DNA of 7,358 nucleotides from Actinomycetota bacterium (GCA_009705025.1 WLDA01000044.1:1-7358), one strand, 5' to 3'. Positions 1 to 7,247 are shown, counted from the first letter of the stretch. Numbers and translations are program-made. Notes: a model not told the origin generated them from the letters alone.

Positions 1-23
1 GAAATAGCAGCGAGGAGATTTGC

Positions 24-1223
24 ATGAATTCACGTATCAGGGGCGCCGATGGATTCCGCGCAATCGCGTGCATGATGGTTATTTACCACCACGTTATGCA
101 GCGCCTTGATCCAGCGGCCTCGCCAATGTTGGTACAAGTTATTCAATACATGGGCATGCGAGGAGAAGTTGGCGTAAGTATTTTCTTCGTTCTTTCAGGA
201 TGTCTCTTGGCTACTCCTTTCTGGAATGCATTTATTGGCCATACACCTCAACCGAAATTACGCACATACTTTCAAAATCGAGCTGCTCGAATCTTGCCCA
301 GCTACTACTTCATACTAATTTTCTCGGCTTTTCTCGCTGTCAAAATAATTGATTTCAAAATAGTCTGGTCTCGAATTATTGCTGGTTTACTTCTTGTTTC
401 TCATTTTCATTGGAATACTTTTTTTGCATCCGAACTAGATCCACCCCTTTGGACAATCACACTTGAGATTTGGTCATACATATTGCTTCCAATCGTTCTA
501 TTCTCTATTTTTTGGAAAGCACGCACTGTAAAAGCTGCGGCTATTGGAATGGGAATCTGGATTGTATTTCTTCAATCTTTACAGCCACTTATCATCAAAT
601 TTTTTATGACAGATGATTACCTCAAGGGCTGGGAATGGGGTTGGGCTGGCGGAGCAAAGCTTTGGTTGCCATATTGGAACCTTGCATCATTCTTTACGCA
701 ATTTTTGCTTGGCGCTTGTGCTGCACTTTATATTTCTAATAAGAAATCAAAAGGAACTCAACCATCGAAAAAATATGATTTCTTATCACTTGCAGCAATA
801 TTGGTGGCCTTTGTACTGATTCAAGTTCGCCTGATACCGGGTGTGCCTGATGCAATTACTCATCAACCATATATCTCTCCTTTGTATGCAGCACTTGTTG
901 CGTTTGCACTCGCTAATGTTCCATTTAGTACATTCCTTGCGAACTTCCTTGAAATGCGTTTCTTCAAACGAGTTGCAACGCTTTCATTTGGTCTTTACTT
1001 ATGGCATTACATGATTATGCAAATATGGCAGGTCAAAATGGATGATACGTATTATTACTACGGAACAATGAATTTGGGCCGTTGGGCAGATTCAACATTG
1101 CTTGTAATTCTGCTTACATGGGTATTCGCCGAAATTAGTTGGAAGTTTCTTGAGGCGCCAATTTTGCGAAAGAGTAGAGCTAATATTGAAAAACGCGAAA
1201 GAAATCAATTACCGTCTTTGTAG
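24..1223 (+). CDS. Acyltransferase-3 family (OafA/YrhL-like) integral membrane acyltransferase
   Basis: This 399-residue polytopic membrane protein probably moves an acyl group (often acetyl) onto a sugar of a surface polysaccharide, glycolipid or similar molecule; the substrate cannot be read from the sequence. Family marks are visible in order. The N-terminal block GADGFRAIACMMVIYHH (residues 7-23) carries the Arg12 and His22/His23 typical of the proposed active site. It is followed by FFVLSGCLL (54-62), the basic segment FQNRAARILPSYY (83-95), PPLWTITLEIWSYILLP (140-156), and near the end SFGLYLWHYMIMQ (321-333) and WKFLEAPILRKSR (373-385). About ten hydrophobic stretches fit the family. 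There is no soluble SGNH domain; the length of about 400 residues is that of a stand-alone member. The start is supported by a strong GAGGAG ribosome site at 12-17, six bases before ATG. The gene stands alone on the plus strand here and overlaps hspR tail to tail by 19 bp. Confidence 0.9.
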   Translation: MNSRIRGADGFRAIACMMVIYHHVMQRLDPAASPMLVQVIQYMGMRGEVGVSIFFVLSGCLLATPFWNAFIGHTPQPKLRTYFQNRAARILPSYYFILIFSAFLAVKIIDFKIVWSRIIAGLLLVSHFHWNTFFASELDPPLWTITLEIWSYILLPIVLFSIFWKARTVKAAAIGMGIWIVFLQSLQPLIIKFFMTDDYLKGWEWGWAGGAKLWLPYWNLASFFTQFLLGACAALYISNKKSKGTQPSKKYDFLSLAAILVAFVLIQVRLIPGVPDAITHQPYISPLYAALVAFALANVPFSTFLANFLEMRFFKRVATLSFGLYLWHYMIMQIWQVKMDDTYYYYGTMNLGRWADSTLLVILLTWVFAEISWKFLEAPILRKSRANIEKRERNQLPSL

Positions 1224-1594
1224 ACGATAACGTTATTTCTTTTTCGTATTGCTAATCCTTTTGGAGGGTTAGCATCAATGAGTGCATCAACTTCTATGCG
1301 TAATTTTGCTACTTCTAGCGCCATATTTGCCATCGCTGATTCAAGTTCAATGATGCGCTTGATTCCTGCGTGATTAATACCTTCGCCAACTAAACGGCCG
1401 ACCATACGAAGTGATGCAATATCGCGCAATGAATAACGACGATTTCTGCCTTCAGTACGCTCTGGTGAAACTAAACCTAAGCGATCGTATTGACGCAATG
1501 TTTGTGGGTGCAGACCAGAAAGTTCTGCTGCAACAGAGATTACATAAAGACCAATATCGTCTTTGATCTCTGAATCTTCTGGTTCTTTACTCAT
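1205..1594 (-). CDS. hspR: HspR, MerR-family heat-shock repressor
   Basis: HspR is the DNA-binding repressor of the dnaK operon. In actinobacteria it binds HAIR inverted repeats, with DnaK acting as co-repressor, so that loss of free DnaK during stress switches the operon on. The 129-residue protein has a MerR-type winged helix at about 17-82: [28 protein letters not shown], then [21 protein letters not shown] leucine-rich helical segment follows (about 84-107), then a short C-terminal tail with a hydrophobic NVIVY motif. That tail resembles the hydrophobic C-terminus of other HspR proteins, which is thought to matter for DnaK contact. There are no cysteines for metal sensing, unlike many MerR proteins. 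The ATG overlaps the dnaJ stop by four bases (ATGA), with AAGG at 1602-1605 as ribosome site. The last 19 bp are antisense to the acyltransferase end. Its position as last gene of dnaK-grpE-dnaJ-hspR makes the assignment firm. Confidence 0.95.
   Translation of the reverse strand: MSKEPEDSEIKDDIGLYVISVAAELSGLHPQTLRQYDRLGLVSPERTEGRNRRYSLRDIASLRMVGRLVGEGINHAGIKRIIELESAMANMALEVAKLRIEVDALIDANPPKGLAIRKRNNVIVYKDGN
1213..1245 (+). terminator. Weak candidate terminator across the acyltransferase stop codon
   Basis: A 5-bp perfect stem (CGTCT at 1213-1217, AGACG at 1222-1226) with a four-base loop spans the acyltransferase stop codon. After a ten-base palindrome ATAACGTTAT (1227-1236) comes a T-rich run to 1245. 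Because the two genes overlap here there is no free intergenic space, so any terminator must lie inside coding sequence. The stem is short and the T-run is set back from it, so this is only a candidate. A second hairpin at 1251-1273 without a T-run is an alternative. Confidence 0.25.
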
Positions 1595-2514
1595 ATCGAT
1601 GCCTTAGAAATAAAGTCGGCACGCACATCAATACTTGCGGTCTCTTTCTCAAATGTTCTTAGCGCCTCTGCTGCTTTACTCTCAACGCGTTGTGGTACTT
1701 GAACTTCAACAGTGACAAGTAAATCTCCTGTTGTGGAACCTTTAGTTATTCCGCGTCCCTTAACACGAAGTACTCGCCCATTTGGAGTGCCAGGTGCAAG
1801 ACGAACGGTTACATCATCGCCAGAAAGTGTAGGAACTTTGATATCTGCGCCAAGTGCTGCTTCGGTAAATGTAACTGGTAGGACGATTGTGAGGTTCTCG
1901 CTTTTGCGAGAAAAAATTGGATGAGGTTTTACATGCAACAAAATAAATAGATCTCCGGGGCCCGCTTCACCATATGCGCCTTTTCCTTTAACGCGAATCT
2001 TCGCACCATCGTTTACACCAGCTGGAACCCGAGCAGAAACATTTTGTGGCACTCCACGATCGGAGGTAAGTTTTAGTTCAAGAGTTGTTCCAAATACTGA
2101 TTCGCGGAATGTAATCGTTGCCTCTGTTTGTAAATCTTGTCCTTTGCGAGGACCACGACGCCCTCCGCCACCAAAGAGATTTGCAAAAATATCTTGCGGA
2201 TTTCCTCCGCCAAATAAATCGTTGAAATCTCCACCTTGAAAGTTCTGCCCTCCTTGAGGCGCTCTAAATCCACCACGTTCAAAAAGTGAACGAGCTTCAT
2301 CGTATTCAGCGCGCTTTTTGGCATCAGAGAGAATCTCGTAGGCTTCCGAAACTTCCTTGAATTTTTCTTCTCGTACTGAATCACCCTTTGTTTTATCAGG
2401 GTGTAATTCACGGGCCAAAGTGCGGTATTTCTTCTTTATTTCATCCGCTTCAGCAGTTTTTGGCAGGCCAAGGACCTTATAGAAATCTTTTTCATACAGG
2501 TCTTTGGCAGCCAT
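1591..2514 (-). CDS. dnaJ: DnaJ-family co-chaperone lacking the zinc-finger domain (CbpA-like architecture)
   Basis: This is the J-protein partner of DnaK: it delivers substrates and stimulates DnaK ATPase activity in the cytoplasm. The 307 residues show a J domain at about 10-75 with the essential HPD triad at 38-40. A Gly/Phe-rich linker follows (81-118, with [15 protein letters not shown] and NLFGGGG), then two C-terminal substrate-binding beta domains (about 125-275, containing [18 protein letters not shown] and [17 protein letters not shown]). The cysteine-rich CxxCxGxG repeats that normally interrupt the first beta domain are absent: at about 149-159 the chain runs straight from LELKLT to [10 protein letters not shown]. 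The whole protein contains no cysteine. It is therefore roughly 80-90 residues shorter than typical zinc-containing DnaJ1 proteins such as that of Mycobacterium. It is the third gene of the operon, two bases after the grpE stop, with only a weak ribosome site. By architecture it could be called CbpA; by position it is the operon DnaJ1. Confidence 0.93.
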   Translation of the reverse strand: MAAKDLYEKDFYKVLGLPKTAEADEIKKKYRTLARELHPDKTKGDSVREEKFKEVSEAYEILSDAKKRAEYDEARSLFERGGFRAPQGGQNFQGGDFNDLFGGGNPQDIFANLFGGGGRRGPRKGQDLQTEATITFRESVFGTTLELKLTSDRGVPQNVSARVPAGVNDGAKIRVKGKGAYGEAGPGDLFILLHVKPHPIFSRKSENLTIVLPVTFTEAALGADIKVPTLSGDDVTVRLAPGTPNGRVLRVKGRGITKGSTTGDLLVTVEVQVPQRVESKAAEALRTFEKETASIDVRADFISKASI

Positions 2515-2516
2515 AA

Positions 2517-3014
2517 TTATTCGCTTTCAGCGGGATCCGTAACTGCAACGCGCGCAGGGCGCAATATTCGTTCTTTATATTTATATCCTGGCTGCAAAAT
2601 CTTTGACGCAGTTGGTACGGCAACATCAGCGGAAGTGTCATGAAGAAGTGCTTCATGTATTTGTGGATCGAATGGATCGCCTGCCGTGCCATATTTCTCT
2701 AAACCAATGCGTGACGTAATTGTGTTTAGTTGGTCAGCAACTGCTTTGAATCCACCAGTGAGTTCACCATGTTCTGAAGCACGATCAACATCGTCATGTA
2801 ATGCAAGAAGTTCCGTTAGAACAGCACCAATTGCTAATTCATGAGCTAGTGCTCGATCACGTTCTACGCGTTTTCGATAATTTGAATACTCAGCTTGTAG
2901 ACGTTGTAAGTCAGCAGTAAGTGCTGCAACCGGATCAATTTCTTGTTCCGGTGCAGCCTCCACTACAACTTCTGGTGTTACTTCGTCGGTAACAACTTCA
3001 GTTGAATCACTCAT
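2517..3014 (-). CDS. grpE: GrpE, nucleotide exchange factor for DnaK
   Basis: GrpE acts as a cytoplasmic dimer that opens the DnaK nucleotide-binding domain to release ADP, resetting the chaperone cycle. The 165-residue protein has an acidic, disordered N-terminus (1-27), then a long charged helix (about 28-75, [26 protein letters not shown]) that forms the dimer coiled coil. The C-terminal beta domain carries the family signature [12 protein letters not shown] (112-123) and [21 protein letters not shown] (139-159). Length is slightly short but normal for actinobacterial GrpE. Its ATG shares one base with the dnaK stop codon (TAATG), pointing to translational coupling. No strong ribosome site is present, which agrees with coupling. 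The dnaJ start follows two bases after its stop. Confidence 0.97.
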   Translation of the reverse strand: MSDSTEVVTDEVTPEVVVEAAPEQEIDPVAALTADLQRLQAEYSNYRKRVERDRALAHELAIGAVLTELLALHDDVDRASEHGELTGGFKAVADQLNTITSRIGLEKYGTAGDPFDPQIHEALLHDTSADVAVPTASKILQPGYKYKERILRPARVAVTDPAESE

Positions 3015-4840
3015 TACTTTTGTTCTTCAACGATCTCAGCATCTTCTACGCCATCATCACTTGGTGTGCCGTCTTCAGATGCTGCTCCAGCTGATGCATA
3101 AAGTGCAGCGCCAAGTGCTTGGCTTACAGTTGCAACTTTTTCTGTTGCAGACTTGATCATTTCGAAGTTAGCTCCACCGAGTGCGCTCTTGAGTTCAACA
3201 AGTGCTTCTTCGGTCTCTGCTTTCTTAGTTGCAGCTTCGCCTTCACTGAGTTTCTCTGCATTATCTGCAATGAACTTTTCGGTTTGATACACAAGAGAAT
3301 CTCCTGCGTTGCGAATCTCTGCCTCTTCTTTACGCTGACGATCTTCCTCAGCATGTGCTTCGGCATCTTCCATCATGCGATTGATCTCATCCTTTGAAAG
3401 TGCAGAGCCACCTGTGATGGTCATGCTCTGTTCTTTTCCAGTTCCAAGATCTTTTGCAGAAACGTGAACGATTCCGTTCGCATCAATATCGAATGTAACT
3501 TCGATTTGTGGAACTCCACGAGGTGCTGGTGGAAGTCCAGTAAGTTCGAACATTCCTAATTTCTTGTTATAGGTAGCCATTTCACGCTCACCTTGGTAAG
3601 CCTGAATCTGAACAGCTGGCTGATTATCATCAGCAGTTGTAAAGATTTCGCTGCGCTTTGTAGGAATAGTTGTGTTGCGCTCGATCAACTTTGTCATAAC
3701 TCCACCCTTGGTTTCGATACCAAGTGAAAGAGGTGTTACATCGAGTAGCAATACATCTTTTACTTCACCTTTGAGAACACCAGCTTGAAGTGATGCACCA
3801 ACTGCAACAACTTCGTCAGGATTTACGCCTTTATTTGGCTCTTTTCCGCCAGTGAGTTCGCGGACTAGGTCTACAACTGCAGGCATGCGAGTTGATCCAC
3901 CAACAAGGACAACGCTGTGAATATTTGCAATTGGGATTCCAGCATCTTTGAGAACTGCTTGGAAAGGCTTCTTGCAACGATCTAGGAGTGTTGCTGTCAT
4001 TGTTTGGAACTGTGCACGTGTAATTGTTTCATCCATAAACAATGGATTCTTTTCAGAATCTACTGTTATGTATGGCAAGTTGATTGATGCAGATTGGGAT
4101 GATGAAAGTTCGATCTTTGCCTTTTCAGCAGCTTCACGGATACGTTGCATCGCCATCTTATCTTTTGTTAGATCAATACCATTTTTTGAACCAAATGTTT
4201 GAACTAAGTAATCGACAAGTGCTTGATCCCAGTCATCTCCACCAAGATTGTTATCGCCATTAGTTGCTTTTACTTCTACAACTCCATCACCGATTTCTAG
4301 AAGTGAAACGTCAAAAGTTCCACCACCTAAGTCGAATACAAGAATTGTCTGCTCTTGATCGGCCTTATCAAGACCGTAAGCGAGCGCAGCAGCTGTTGGC
4401 TCGTTGATAATGCGCAAGACATTGAGGCCAGCAATTTCGCCAGCTTCTTTTGTTGCTTGACGTTGTGCATCGTTGAAGTAAGCAGGAACAGTGATAACTG
4501 CATCCGTTACTGTTTCGCCAAGATATGCCTCGGCATCGCGCTTGAGTTTTTGTAATACTCGCGCAGAAATTTCTTGTGATGTGTACTTCTTGCCATCAAT
4601 ATCGATAGTCCAGTTAGTACCCATGTGACGCTTGACCGAACGAATCGTGCGTTCAACATTTGTGACTGATTGACGCTTTGCAACTTCACCGACCAAGACC
4701 TCGCCATTTTTAGCAAAGGCAACGATCGATGGGGTAGTGCGAGCGCCTTCAGCATTGGCGATAACCGTTGGCTCGCCACCTTCGAGAACTGATACGCAGC
4801 TATTCGTTGTTCCTAAGTCGATTCCGACTGCTCTAGCCAT
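3014..4840 (-). CDS. dnaK: DnaK, Hsp70 molecular chaperone
   Basis: DnaK is the ATP-dependent chaperone that binds exposed hydrophobic peptides and, with DnaJ and GrpE, folds new or damaged cytoplasmic proteins. In actinobacteria it also serves as HspR co-repressor. The 608 residues contain every Hsp70 mark: the phosphate-1 loop GIDLGTTNS (6-14), [15 protein letters not shown] (116-130), [12 protein letters not shown] (145-156), [13 protein letters not shown] (170-182), [10 protein letters not shown] (311-320), the interdomain linker [13 protein letters not shown] (362-374), a beta-sandwich peptide-binding domain (about 375-480), a helical lid, and the C-terminal tail DAEIVEEQK. The threonine that is phosphorylated in E. 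coli DnaK (GDTHLGG) is Asn here (GDNNLGG, 195-201), as is usual in Gram-positive DnaK. The start is supported by an AAAGGAG ribosome site at 4850-4856, nine bases upstream of ATG. It is the first and most strongly supported gene of the operon. Confidence 0.99.
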   Translation of the reverse strand: MARAVGIDLGTTNSCVSVLEGGEPTVIANAEGARTTPSIVAFAKNGEVLVGEVAKRQSVTNVERTIRSVKRHMGTNWTIDIDGKKYTSQEISARVLQKLKRDAEAYLGETVTDAVITVPAYFNDAQRQATKEAGEIAGLNVLRIINEPTAAALAYGLDKADQEQTILVFDLGGGTFDVSLLEIGDGVVEVKATNGDNNLGGDDWDQALVDYLVQTFGSKNGIDLTKDKMAMQRIREAAEKAKIELSSSQSASINLPYITVDSEKNPLFMDETITRAQFQTMTATLLDRCKKPFQAVLKDAGIPIANIHSVVLVGGSTRMPAVVDLVRELTGGKEPNKGVNPDEVVAVGASLQAGVLKGEVKDVLLLDVTPLSLGIETKGGVMTKLIERNTTIPTKRSEIFTTADDNQPAVQIQAYQGEREMATYNKKLGMFELTGLPPAPRGVPQIEVTFDIDANGIVHVSAKDLGTGKEQSMTITGGSALSKDEINRMMEDAEAHAEEDRQRKEEAEIRNAGDSLVYQTEKFIADNAEKLSEGEAATKKAETEEALVELKSALGGANFEMIKSATEKVATVSQALGAALYASAGAASEDGTPSDDGVEDAEIVEEQK

Positions 4841-4897
4841 TTTGTAGTGCTCCTTTTTCTTCTCTCGAGCCCAATCTGAGGTCGAGGTGCCTTGGTA

Positions 4898-4918
4898 CCT
4901 GAGTCGATAATACTCACA
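4898..4918 (-). promoter_or_regulatory. HAIR operator 1 (HspR binding site)
   Basis: The plus strand reads CCTGAGT-N7-ACTCACA, against the known actinobacterial HAIR consensus CTTGAGT-N7-ACTCAAG: 11 of 14 arm positions match, with the exact seven-base spacer. The inner GAGT/ACTC pair is perfect. The spacer overlaps the -10 candidate of dnaK, so bound HspR would block RNA polymerase. The presence of hspR in the same operon supports the call. Confidence 0.85.
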
Positions 4919-4935
4919 AAGTTGAGTCGTGGCGA
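4907..4935 (-). promoter_or_regulatory. Candidate promoter of the dnaK operon, overlapped by both HAIR sites
   Basis: On the minus strand, TCGCCA (4930-4935, four of six matches to TTGACA) is followed after exactly 17 bases by TATTAT (4907-4912, five of six matches to TATAAT). Transcription would begin near 4900, giving a leader of about 60 bases. The -10 lies mostly in the spacer of HAIR 1 and the -35 within HAIR 2. The -35 match is modest, so the exact hexamers are uncertain even though promoter activity in this gap is nearly sure. No CIRCE element is seen. Confidence 0.55.
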
Positions 4936-4941
4936 CTCAGG
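4921..4941 (-). promoter_or_regulatory. HAIR operator 2 (HspR binding site)
   Basis: The plus strand reads GTTGAGT-N7-ACTCAGG, matching 12 of 14 arm positions of the HAIR consensus with the correct spacer. Its centre lies 23 bp from that of the first HAIR, about two helical turns, so two HspR dimers could sit on the same DNA face. It covers the presumed -35 region of dnaK and holds a TTGAGT that could serve as -35 for the divergent gene at 5003. Confidence 0.87.
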
Positions 4942-4952
4942 TTTCCTATAGA
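4922..4952 (+). promoter_or_regulatory. Tentative promoter for the divergent lldD gene
   Basis: On the plus strand TTGAGT (4922-4927, inside HAIR 2) is followed after 19 bases by TATAGA (4947-4952). Each matches its consensus at four of six positions and the spacer is longer than ideal. The start would be near 4959, giving a leader of about 44 bases that includes the AGGA ribosome site. The match is weak, but no clearly better promoter is visible between dnaK and 5003. Confidence 0.3.
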
Positions 4953-5002
4953 AGGAACCCAGTAGGGGTGTGCTTTATTCCCGTGCCCTTTAGGATTCCT
5001 AT

Positions 5003-6238
5003 ATGAAATCGCCCAAGAATGTGAAGCGCCAATTCCCTAAAGTCTCCGAACTCGCGCCCCTGCTCAAGTTCAAAATGCCAACCATTCATCGCAAGAAAGC
5101 GCGCCTTGCTAAGGCATACACAATTTGGGATCTTCGCGCGATTGCGAAAAAGCGCACGCCTAAGGGCCCCTTTGATTACACCGATGGATCTGCCGAATCT
5201 GAATTGAGTTTAGATCGCGCTCGCGCGGCATATACAAATATTGAATTTATTCCAAATATTCTTCGCGATGTTTCAAAGGTTGATATAACTCGCGAAACTT
5301 TAGGCAAAAAATTTGAAATGCCGTTTGGTTTGGCACCAACTGGTTTTACACGCATGATGCAAACTGAAGGTGAGCGAGCAGTTGCACGCGCTGGAGAAAA
5401 ATTCGGAATTCCATACACGCTTTCAACTCTTGGAACAACAACAATTGAAGATGTTGTTGCTGCAGCGCCAAATGGCGATAATTGGTTCCAGTTATATATG
5501 TGGAAAGACCGCGATGCGAGTATGGCACTCGTTGATCGTGCGAAGAAAGCTGGCGTTAATACTTTGATGCTCACAGTCGATGTTCCTGTTGCAGGTCATC
5601 GCTTGCGCGATTCTTATAATGGTCTCACTGTTCCACCATCACTTACTGTGAAAACTCTTATCAACGCAATCCCCCGTCCATATTGGTGGATGAACTTTCT
5701 TACGACTCCTGGAATTAACTTTGCTTCACTTTCAAGTTGGAACGGAACAGTTGCCGAACTTCTTGACTTCATGTTTGACCCAACAATGACATTCGAAGAT
5801 TTCAAATGGATCCGTGAACAATGGGATGGCAATTTGATTATCAAGGGCGTTCAAAATTTAGAAGATGCGAAGAAAGCAGCAGAACTTGGCGCTGATGCGG
5901 TTCTACTTTCTAATCACGGCGGACGTCAAATAGATCGTGCACAAGTACCGTTGCACTTACTTGCCGATATCAAGAAAGAGTTCAAAAAAGACTATGAACT
6001 CCATATTGATACAGGAATTATGCATGGCGCAGATGTATTGGCAGCCGTTGCCCATGGTGCTCAATTCGCATACGTAGGTCGTGCATATTTGTATGGCCTC
6101 ATGGCTGGTGGACAAGCCGGAGTTGAGCGAGCACTTGAGATCATGCGCACTCAGATGATTCGAAATATGAAGCTTATTGGCGTTAATTCACTCGATGAAT
6201 TAGAGCCAAAACATGTCAATTTGTTGCGTAGAGACTAA
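5003..6238 (+). CDS. lldD: FMN-dependent alpha-hydroxy-acid dehydrogenase, LldD-type L-lactate dehydrogenase
   Basis: This 411-residue TIM-barrel flavoprotein probably oxidises L-lactate to pyruvate and passes electrons to the respiratory chain. Visible family residues are Tyr59 (FDYTDG), APTG (111-114) at the flavin, Gln163 and Tyr165 (QLY), Thr191 and Asp193 (TVD), Arg200 (HR), Lys281 (IIKG), the catalytic motif SNHGGRQID (303-311) with His305 and Arg308, and GRAYLYG (359-365). The flavin-phosphate loop reads DTGIMHGAD (336-344) rather than the DSGIR form of E. coli LldD; from memory, actinobacterial LldD2 proteins share DTGIM. The basic N-terminal extension (1-40) also fits that group. A Trp-rich segment (about 205-250) may touch the membrane. 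ATG is preceded by AGGA at 4992-4995. It is divergent from dnaK across HspR sites. Other 2-hydroxy acids (glycolate, mandelate) or an oxidase activity cannot be excluded. Confidence 0.88.
   Translation: MKSPKNVKRQFPKVSELAPLLKFKMPTIHRKKARLAKAYTIWDLRAIAKKRTPKGPFDYTDGSAESELSLDRARAAYTNIEFIPNILRDVSKVDITRETLGKKFEMPFGLAPTGFTRMMQTEGERAVARAGEKFGIPYTLSTLGTTTIEDVVAAAPNGDNWFQLYMWKDRDASMALVDRAKKAGVNTLMLTVDVPVAGHRLRDSYNGLTVPPSLTVKTLINAIPRPYWWMNFLTTPGINFASLSSWNGTVAELLDFMFDPTMTFEDFKWIREQWDGNLIIKGVQNLEDAKKAAELGADAVLLSNHGGRQIDRAQVPLHLLADIKKEFKKDYELHIDTGIMHGADVLAAVAHGAQFAYVGRAYLYGLMAGGQAGVERALEIMRTQMIRNMKLIGVNSLDELEPKHVNLLRRD
6177..6209 (-). terminator. Long imperfect hairpin at the end of lldD, possible terminator for the convergent regulator
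   Basis: TTGGC (6177-6181) pairs with GCCAA (6205-6209) and TAATTCA (6184-6190) pairs with TGAATTA (6196-6202). A small internal loop (one G.T wobble and one mismatch) separates the two stems, and the terminal loop is five bases. It lies inside lldD coding sequence, about 30 bases before its stop and about 30 bases past the stop of the convergent LacI-family gene. No T-run follows on either strand, so a role as terminator is only suggested by position. It could be chance in coding DNA. Confidence 0.25.
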
Positions 6239-7240
6239 TTATTTCTTTGTAGCAGTTGATGCTCGCATCACCAATTGAGGCTGGAACTTAATTTGTTGGT
6301 GCGCGTGAACTTCATGCTCTTCGCACTCTGAAATCAATAATTCTGCAGCTGTGACACCAAGTTGGTACGCCGGTTGTGAAATTGAAGAGAGTGGAACTGC
6401 TGCTGAATTTCCAAATGCAATATCGTCATAACCAAGGAGTGAAACATCCTCTGGAATTCTTATTCCGGCATCGAGCAAACCGCGCATAACACCAAAGGCT
6501 AAAAGATCGTTTGCGCAAAATATTGCTGTGGGCATTTTCTTGAGAGCAAGAATCTTTTTTGCAGCATCTACACCTTGTGCGCTATTCATTAGAGGTACTC
6601 GAACGGTAGAGATATCCGCCTTCGTAACTTTTGCTGCGCGCATAACACCCGTTGTGCGATCAATAACCTGAGGAATTGTGTCAGGACCAGTTACCCAAAC
6701 AATTTCTCTGTGGCCAAGTGAAGTTAGATGCTCAATGGCAATTTCTCCACCGCGCACGTCATCTACCGAAACAGAACATTGTGAAGAATTCTTCGTCTCA
6801 GTATCTAGCAAAGCAACAGAGATCCCGCGCTCTCGTAAGTTTTCGTATTGGTGACTCTTAGAATCAGAAGGTGTAATAAGTACGCCACGTACTTGTTGTT
6901 GAATTAAGACTGATAAATACTTATTTTCTTTCTCCAAGCTTTCATCCGAGTTACAAAGAAAGACTGCGTAATCACGTTTACTTGCTGCATCTTCAACACC
7001 GCGTGCAACTTCAGTAAAGAATGGGTTAGCAACATCGGTAACAACTAATCCAATTGTTCGGCTATACCCCGATCGCAATTGACGAGCAAAGCCATTGGGA
7101 ACAAAGCCAAGTTCAGCAATTGTTTTTTGAACTCGTTCAAGAGTTTTAGGCGATACAACGTCAGGGCGATTGAGCACATTAGAAACAGTGCCAACTGATA
7201 CACCAGCCTGCCGTGCCACATCACGCAGGTTCGCACTCAT
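6239..7240 (-). CDS. LacI-family transcriptional regulator
   Basis: This 333-residue repressor-type regulator probably responds to a sugar or related small molecule. The N-terminal helix-turn-helix is LRDVARQAGVSVGTVSNVLN (5-24). The hinge helix PNGFARQLRSG (48-58) carries the ARxL motif whose Leu inserts into a central CG step of the operator. A periplasmic-binding-protein-like sensor follows, from TIGLVVTDVANPFF (62-75), with Arg195 (IDRTTG) and the end motif LLGYDDIAFG (268-277), both near the usual effector pocket. The effector cannot be deduced. The gene is convergent with lldD, with stop codons directly adjacent (TAA|TTA). The start has no convincing ribosome site, but a promoter ends just upstream, which suggests a leaderless message. 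A palindromic operator overlaps that promoter, indicating autoregulation. Its likely targets are its own gene and rightward genes beyond the window; control of lldD is possible but no matching operator is seen there. Confidence 0.93.
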   Translation of the reverse strand: MSANLRDVARQAGVSVGTVSNVLNRPDVVSPKTLERVQKTIAELGFVPNGFARQLRSGYSRTIGLVVTDVANPFFTEVARGVEDAASKRDYAVFLCNSDESLEKENKYLSVLIQQQVRGVLITPSDSKSHQYENLRERGISVALLDTETKNSSQCSVSVDDVRGGEIAIEHLTSLGHREIVWVTGPDTIPQVIDRTTGVMRAAKVTKADISTVRVPLMNSAQGVDAAKKILALKKMPTAIFCANDLLAFGVMRGLLDAGIRIPEDVSLLGYDDIAFGNSAAVPLSSISQPAYQLGVTAAELLISECEEHEVHAHQQIKFQPQLVMRASTATKK

Positions 7241-7247
7241 GGGGGCG

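Noticed and set aside
1..23. Possible end of an upstream gene (TAG at 5-7)
   Set aside because: Only a few bases are visible, so a stop triplet cannot be tied to any reading frame or gene.
2073..2411. Open frame of 112 codons in another frame over dnaJ
   Set aside because: It overlaps the well-supported dnaJ on the same strand and has no recognisable domain.
3119..3397. Open frame of 92 codons on the plus strand opposite dnaK
   Set aside because: It is antisense to the conserved lid region of dnaK, is Cys/Phe-rich as expected of an antisense shadow, and has no family marks.
4541..4560. HAIR-like sequence CTTGAGT...ACTC inside dnaK
   Set aside because: The spacer is nine bases rather than seven, the right arm departs from consensus, and it lies in conserved dnaK coding sequence (LQKLKRD).
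4885..4900. Imperfect inverted repeat AGGTGCC-TT-GGTACCT next to HAIR 1
   Set aside because: The two-base loop and one mismatch make a stable hairpin unlikely, and it matches no known operator; kept only as a note.
4841..5002. CIRCE element (TTAGCACTC-N9-GAGTGCTAA) for HrcA control
   Set aside because: Looked for in the dnaK upstream region and not present; control appears to be by HspR alone.
5176..5574. Open frame of 132 codons antisense to lldD
   Set aside because: It lies opposite conserved flavoenzyme motifs, has low-complexity composition and lacks a convincing ribosome site.
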